Shown piece after piece: positions 59,840 to 64,000 of a stretch of 64,000 bases of DNA. The DNA lies in assembly GCA_002344625.1 (NCBI GenBank), contig DDUE01000068.1, forward strand, positions 1 to 64,000. The letters are read 5' to 3'. The first letter of the stretch is position 1, and each line of letters begins with the position of its first letter. The notes under the pieces were generated by a model. The model ran no database searches and was not told the DNA's origin. It was given only the letters and a program-made list of their open reading frames with translations. A program made the position numbers and the translations under genes. The DNA is from Rhodocyclaceae bacterium UBA2346 (GTDB taxonomy: Bacteria; Pseudomonadota; Gammaproteobacteria; Burkholderiales; Rhodocyclaceae).

Positions 59840-60464
59840 ATGTCTTCCGATAGTTCTGCACGGCCTCGAGATTGGCGGCAAGGTCCGCATTGTCGCCCAG
59901 ATAATCGATGAGGTCGGCGAGGGTCGCCACGGCCACGACCGGAATGCCGTGCACCGACCGGACTTCCTGAACCGCCGACTGCGCCCCCGCGCCCCGCTCC
60001 ATCCGGTCCAGCGCGATGACGACGCCCGCCGGGACGGCGCCGCCCCCACCGATGATTTCGACCGATTCACGCACCGAGGTTCCCGCGGAGATCACATCGT
60101 CGAGAATCAGCACTCGCCCCGACAGCGGTGCACCAATCAGGGTCCCCCCTTCGCCGTGGTCCTTGGCCTCCTTGCGGTTGAAACAGAAGGGCTTGTTCAC
60201 ACCCTGCTCGGCCAGCCTGATCGCCACCCCGGCCACTAGCGGAATACCCTTGTAGGCCGGCCCGAACAACATGTCGAAAGGAATGCCTGCGGCCAGAATC
60301 GCGTCTGCATAGAAACCACACAGGGCCCGGAACGAAGCGCCATCGCCGAACAGGCCGGCGTTGAAAAAATAGGGTGAATTGCGCCCAGCCTTCGTCACGA
60401 AGGCACCGAAGCGCAAAACCCCTTTTTCGCATGCAAGTGATATGAACTCGCGGCTAGTGTTCAT
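59817..60464 (-). CDS. pyrE: Orotate phosphoribosyltransferase
   Basis: PyrE converts orotate and PRPP to OMP in pyrimidine synthesis. It has 215 residues with the PRPP motif [17 protein letters not shown] near residues 115-130 and the start [20 protein letters not shown]. It is divergent from the exonuclease gene across about 135 bp. Confidence 0.97.
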   Translation of the reverse strand: MNTSREFISLACEKGVLRFGAFVTKAGRNSPYFFNAGLFGDGASFRALCGFYADAILAAGIPFDMLFGPAYKGIPLVAGVAIRLAEQGVNKPFCFNRKEAKDHGEGGTLIGAPLSGRVLILDDVISAGTSVRESVEIIGGGGAVPAGVVIALDRMERGAGAQSAVQEVRSVHGIPVVAVATLADLIDYLGDNADLAANLEAVQNYRKTYGIADEG

Positions 60465-60599
60465 GTGGATAGGGTGCTATGGCACTGCAAACCCGCCCGG
60501 CCCCCGATCCAGCGCGCTGGATCAGCGTATGTCCGGTACCCGCCGAATCGGGAATGGGGCTAACATCGTGCCGTGTTCATCATCGGGAAACGTGCACGA

Positions 60600-61382
60600 A
60601 TGTTACGCGTCATCACCGCCAACCTCAACGGCGTCCGCTCCGCCGAGCGGAAGGGTTTCTTCGACTGGATGCACTTGCAACAAGCCGATTTCGTTTGCGT
60701 ACAGGAACTCAAGGCCCAGACGGCCGACATGAGCGCCCGGATGCTCAATCCGGATGGCTGGTTCGGCTACTTTCATTATGCCGAAAAGAAGGGCTACAGC
60801 GGTGTGGGCATCTACGCGAAACGGCAGCCCGACCAGATCATCGAGGGTCTGGGCATCGCCGAGTTCGATTCGGAAGGGCGCTACATCGAACTGGTATACG
60901 GCAAGCTCTCGGTCATCTCGTTGTATCTGCCCTCCGGCTCGAGCGGCGACGAGCGCCAGCAGGTCAAGTTCAGGTTCATGGACGCGTTCTTCGGCCATCT
61001 GCGCGATCTCATCAAGCGCGAGCATGAGGTGGTGCTGTGCGGTGACTGGAACATCGCCCACCGGGAGATCGATCTGAAGAACTGGAAATCGAACCAGAAG
61101 AACTCGGGCTTTCTGCCTGAGGAGCGCGCCTGGATTTCGCGCGTATTCGACGAGCTGGGTTGGATCGATGTCTACCGTCGGCTCCATCCGGACGCCACCG
61201 ACGACGCCTATACATGGTGGTCGAATCGCGGTCAGGCCTGGGCCAAGAACGTGGGCTGGCGCCTGGATTATCAACTCGCGACACCAGGCCTGGGTGTTGC
61301 GGCGCTGCGATGCGCGATCCACAAAACCGACCGCTTCAGCGATCACGCGCCGTTGACCATAGATTACGACTTCGAGCTTTGA
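60600..61382 (+). CDS. Exodeoxyribonuclease III
   Basis: This AP endonuclease / 3'-5' exonuclease belongs to the EEP family. It has 260 residues: RVITANLNGVRSAERKGF near the start, CVQELKAQTADM (the catalytic Glu), GDWNIAHREIDLKNWKSN, and a C-terminal SDHAPLTIDYD with the active-site His. An in-frame GTG at 60573 is less likely than ATG 60600. It is convergent with the LysE gene. Confidence 0.95.
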   Translation: MLRVITANLNGVRSAERKGFFDWMHLQQADFVCVQELKAQTADMSARMLNPDGWFGYFHYAEKKGYSGVGIYAKRQPDQIIEGLGIAEFDSEGRYIELVYGKLSVISLYLPSGSSGDERQQVKFRFMDAFFGHLRDLIKREHEVVLCGDWNIAHREIDLKNWKSNQKNSGFLPEERAWISRVFDELGWIDVYRRLHPDATDDAYTWWSNRGQAWAKNVGWRLDYQLATPGLGVAALRCAIHKTDRFSDHAPLTIDYDFEL

Positions 61383-61425
61383 TCGGGGGCAGGCGACCTT
61401 ACCCTCTCGGCGCGACAAACCCTGT

Positions 61426-62037
61426 TCAGCGCGTCATCGGCAGCGCGGCCCCCATCAGCGCGAACATGCCACCGCACACCCGATTGAATCGCCTGCCGGC
61501 GCGTGCGAGCAACGGCCGGATACGGTGTGCCATGCGTGCCAGCAGATACTCGACCAGGCACTCGACGATCGCAAAGGTGGCTGCCATGACCACGAACTGC
61601 CCGAACAGCTCACGGTGCGGATCGATGAACTGCGGCAGGAAGGCGCCATAGAACAGCAACACCTTCGGATTCGAGACTGCAGCCAGCAAGCCCTGCCGAA
61701 ACAGCGCCGCCCCGCCGGCAACGGCCCCGCTTGCCGATCCATGCAGTTGCAGCGGGGCTGCGCGCCAGAGCTGAATGCCCAGCCAGATGAGATAAGCCCC
61801 GCCAATCCATTTCAGCACGGTGAGCGCGCCCGCCGAGGCCTGCAGCAAGGCACCGATGCCCAACATCGATAACGCGATCAGCGCAACGAAACCGACTGCG
61901 CCTCCCGCAACCGTGAATAGCGCCTTGCGATGACCATGCAACGCACCATGGGTAAGCGCGAGCAGGCTGTTCGGACCGGGGGTCAGCGACAAGCCGACCA
62001 CCGCGACGAGATAGATCAGCCATACATGCATCGCCAT
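61426..62037 (-). CDS. LysE/RhtB family amino-acid exporter
   Basis: This 203-residue membrane protein has about six segments. The N-terminus HVWLIYLVAVVGLSLTPGPN and the conserved segment GGAYLIWLGIQLWR are typical of LysE/RhtB exporters of amino acids such as lysine, threonine or homoserine. ATG 62037 is chosen over 62031 because GGAG precedes it by six bases on the minus strand. Confidence 0.93.
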   Translation of the reverse strand: MAMHVWLIYLVAVVGLSLTPGPNSLLALTHGALHGHRKALFTVAGGAVGFVALIALSMLGIGALLQASAGALTVLKWIGGAYLIWLGIQLWRAAPLQLHGSASGAVAGGAALFRQGLLAAVSNPKVLLFYGAFLPQFIDPHRELFGQFVVMAATFAIVECLVEYLLARMAHRIRPLLARAGRRFNRVCGGMFALMGAALPMTR

Positions 62038-62232
62038 CGGGAGCTCCACGGACACGCTTGAGATGGCTGAAGTGTATCCGCGCCCGAGAGCACAGTGGGT
62101 GCTCCGCCACAAAAACCACACTGGAGCAAGCTTCGCCGGCAGCCGATGCGGACACCATCACGGCAGCGGGCCACTGCGGTCCGTCGGGTCACGGCGACCG
62201 TCCGCGCCTGGACCACGCGCGGCGCGATGGTT

Positions 62233-62664
62233 TCAGAGCAATTCGGAGATATCGTTGCGGCGCTCGAGTTCGGCCTCGAATGCGACCATCTCCGGTCCCA
62301 GGGCATCACGCGAAGACACCATCCCGACGGGCCGGTCGTTTTCGACCACCGGCATGTGCCGGAACCCACCCTCGAACATCTGGTGGAGCGCGTGGCCGAG
62401 TTGGGCGTCGGCAGAAATCGATTGCGGATTGGCAGTCATCACCGCAGACAAAGGCGTTCGATCGGGATCGAGGCCTGCGGCGAGCACACGGTTGAGCGCA
62501 TCACGCTCGGTGAAAATACCCACCAGGCGATCACTCTCGGTGATCATGATCGACCCCACATGTGCCTGTGCCATCTTGCGCGCCGCTTCGAGCACGCTGA
62601 GGCCGGGTGCTGCGGTCACGATCTTCTGATTGCCGATGACCTGGCTGATTTTACGGGAAGGCAT
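62233..62664 (-). CDS. CBS-pair domain protein
   Basis: This 143-residue protein is one tandem pair of CBS motifs: ISQVIGNQKIVTAAPGLSVLEAA... and then LSAVMTANPQSISADAQL... with the ATP/AMP-site stretches HVGSIMITESDRLVGIFTERD and FRHMPVVENDRPVGMVSSRD. It likely binds adenosine nucleotides and adjusts a partner protein. ATG 62664 is preceded by GAGGAGA on the minus strand. A palindrome lies upstream. Confidence 0.9.
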   Translation of the reverse strand: MPSRKISQVIGNQKIVTAAPGLSVLEAARKMAQAHVGSIMITESDRLVGIFTERDALNRVLAAGLDPDRTPLSAVMTANPQSISADAQLGHALHQMFEGGFRHMPVVENDRPVGMVSSRDALGPEMVAFEAELERRNDISELL

Positions 62665-62731
62665 GATGGGTCTCCTCTGTTGTGGCGCTGCCCCGAACTG
62701 CACAAGCAAGTCATTCGTGTCTTGGCTGCGG

Positions 62732-62745
62732 GTATTCAAGAATAC
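62732..62745 (-). promoter_or_regulatory. 14-bp palindrome upstream of the CBS gene
   Basis: GTATTC-AA-GAATAC is a perfect palindrome about 68 bp before the CBS ATG. Its size and AT content suit a repressor or activator site in a GC-rich genome. No regulator gene is adjacent. Confidence 0.35.
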
Positions 62746-62806
62746 AACAACTTCGTTTTCAGTATCATTTCGATATCCCTTTGTCGTGATCCACGAACAA
62801 AGACCG

Positions 62807-63853
62807 CTAGGCCGCCAGCGCGCGCCCGATATCATCTGCCAGCGCATCGACGGCGGCCTCGGTGCTGGCCCACGAGCACATGAAACGGGCGCCCCCTCCG
62901 ATGAACGTATAGAACACCCAGCCAGCGGTGCGCAAGGACGCCAGCGCGGATTCGGGCAGGTTCACAAACACGCCGTTCGCTTCGGTCGGCAACAGCATCT
63001 CGGCTCCAGGCATGCGACTGATCCGCTCTGACAGCCGGCGCGCCATCGCGTTGGCGTGGGATGCATGCTTCAGCCACACGTCCCCTTCCAGCATCGCCAG
63101 CCACGGCGCCGACAAGAAGCGCATCTTCGATGCCAACTGCCCGGCCTGCTTGCAGCGGTAAGCGAATTCCTCGCCCAGTGCGCGATCGAAGAACACGATG
63201 GCCTCGCCGACCGGCAAACCCATCTTGGTGCCGCCGAAGCAGAGCACATCGACACCCGCCCGCCAGCTGATGTCCGCCGGCGCGCAGCCGAGCGCGGCCA
63301 CCGCATTGGCGAAACGGGCGCCGTCCATATGCACCTTCAGACCATGTTCGTGCGCAAGCCGGGCAAGCCCCGCGACTTCTCCGGTCTGATAGATCGTGCC
63401 AAGCTCAGTGCTCTGGGTGAGCGTGACGACACGCGGACGCGGATAGTGAACATCGGTGCGACGGGTGATCACATCCTCCACCCCCCGGGCGGTCAATTTG
63501 CCCTGCCGCTGAGGGGACGGCAACAGCTTGGAACCATTCGAAAAAAACTCGGGGGCGCCGCATTCGTCGGTTTCCACATGGGCCGTATCGGCGCATATGA
63601 CCGCCTGGTAGGATTGGCACAACGACGCCAACGCAAGCGAATTGGCCGCAGTGCCATTGAACACGAAGAACACTTCACAATCGGTGTCGAACACGTCCCG
63701 CAGGCGATCGCAGACCGTTCGTGTGAGATCATCGTTGCCGTATGACGGCACGAAGCCATGGTTCCCGGCGTTGAACGCCGCGAGCGCCTCCGGACATAGT
63801 CCCGCCGTGTTGTCGCTGGAAAACTGGATCTTGAAGCCGCCGTCATCAAGCAT
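62807..63853 (-). CDS. Low-specificity threonine aldolase-type PLP enzyme
   Basis: This 348-residue fold-type I PLP enzyme of the beta-eliminating lyase/threonine-aldolase family cleaves threonine or allo-threonine to glycine and acetaldehyde. The motifs are the N-terminal SSDNTAGLCPEA, HMDGARFANA (PLP Asp), and the PLP lysine in FGGTKMGLPVGEA. It starts at ATG 63853 (MLDDGGFKIQF). The 147 bp beyond it show nothing recognisable. Confidence 0.93.
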   Translation of the reverse strand: MLDDGGFKIQFSSDNTAGLCPEALAAFNAGNHGFVPSYGNDDLTRTVCDRLRDVFDTDCEVFFVFNGTAANSLALASLCQSYQAVICADTAHVETDECGAPEFFSNGSKLLPSPQRQGKLTARGVEDVITRRTDVHYPRPRVVTLTQSTELGTIYQTGEVAGLARLAHEHGLKVHMDGARFANAVAALGCAPADISWRAGVDVLCFGGTKMGLPVGEAIVFFDRALGEEFAYRCKQAGQLASKMRFLSAPWLAMLEGDVWLKHASHANAMARRLSERISRMPGAEMLLPTEANGVFVNLPESALASLRTAGWVFYTFIGGGARFMCSWASTEAAVDALADDIGRALAA

Positions 63854-64000
63854 GTTCGGTATCCTGGATCGGAGGGTGATTGCCCGGTCGCGCGATGGTA
63901 GTCTTGCACGAATCCGCAAATCAACTGCAGCAGCGGCCTTCGGCTCGCCCGGCGCCGAACCGATGGCCGGCCACGCGCAGTGCCCCGAATTGTTTTCAGC

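Overview
The window is a compact, high-GC piece of chromosome, almost certainly from a betaproteobacterium. The content (TolQRAB-Pal-CpoB with YbgC, RpoN-HPF-PtsN-HprK, a DUF3391 HD-GYP protein, a 1300-residue DUF3683 FAD/Fe-S oxidoreductase, a TPP riboswitch before thiC) suggests Rhodocyclales, Azoarcus/Thauera/Zoogloea-like. The genus is inference. I see no rRNA, prophage, insertion-sequence transposase or CRISPR array. Nearly all of the window is housekeeping or sensory/regulatory genes on both strands, with short spacers.

Layout. 1-7.6 kb: the end of an AsmA-like gene, a TRIC-type channel, a nitronate monooxygenase-like enzyme, then riboswitch-thiC and the sulfate assimilation genes cysH, cysD and cysN, closed by an intrinsic terminator. 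7.8-13.2 kb: a second NMO-like flavoprotein, then on the minus strand an AEC transporter, hslU, hslV and an internally duplicated STAS protein. 13.4-21.1 kb: ybgC-tolQRA, tolB-pal-cpoB, queE, queC and a YeeE/YedE transporter. 21.2-24.4 kb: two tRNA-Lys genes with a terminator, then an iron(III) ABC binding protein and permease behind a Fur-like palindrome. 24.4-31.1 kb, all minus strand: DUF5610, DUF533, a BON-LysM protein, an HDOD protein, an HD-GYP phosphodiesterase and TrpB2.

31.4-40.6 kb: thiL-pgpA-pncC, recA-recX-lptB-rpoN-hpf, ptsN-hprK and ilvA. 40.7-52.1 kb: 5-formyl-THF cyclo-ligase, Slt transglycosylase, an NDUFA9-like protein, cca, DUF2905, a GST, an alpha/beta hydrolase, an NDUFAF7-like methyltransferase, pteridine reductase, ttcA, a cyclase-like/FHA protein, a YqaA-type membrane protein and RidA. 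52.3-64 kb: the giant oxidoreductase, a molybdopterin oxidoreductase-sirtuin gene pair, a DUF4124-like protein, pyrE, exonuclease III, a LysE exporter, a CBS protein and threonine aldolase.

No obviously new multi-gene system stands out. The points most worth checking are: a palindromic element flanked by 12-bp direct repeats that appears to have landed in the start of cysH and now supplies its ribosome-binding site; a possible Shine-Dalgarno sequestration switch between the TPP aptamer and thiC; the duplicated helical-STAS protein upstream of hslVU; a probably inactive cyclase domain fused to FHA; and the one-base-overlapping molybdoenzyme and sirtuin genes. Coordinates and motifs were read by eye. 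Family assignments rest on recognised motifs and similarity known from memory, not on searches.
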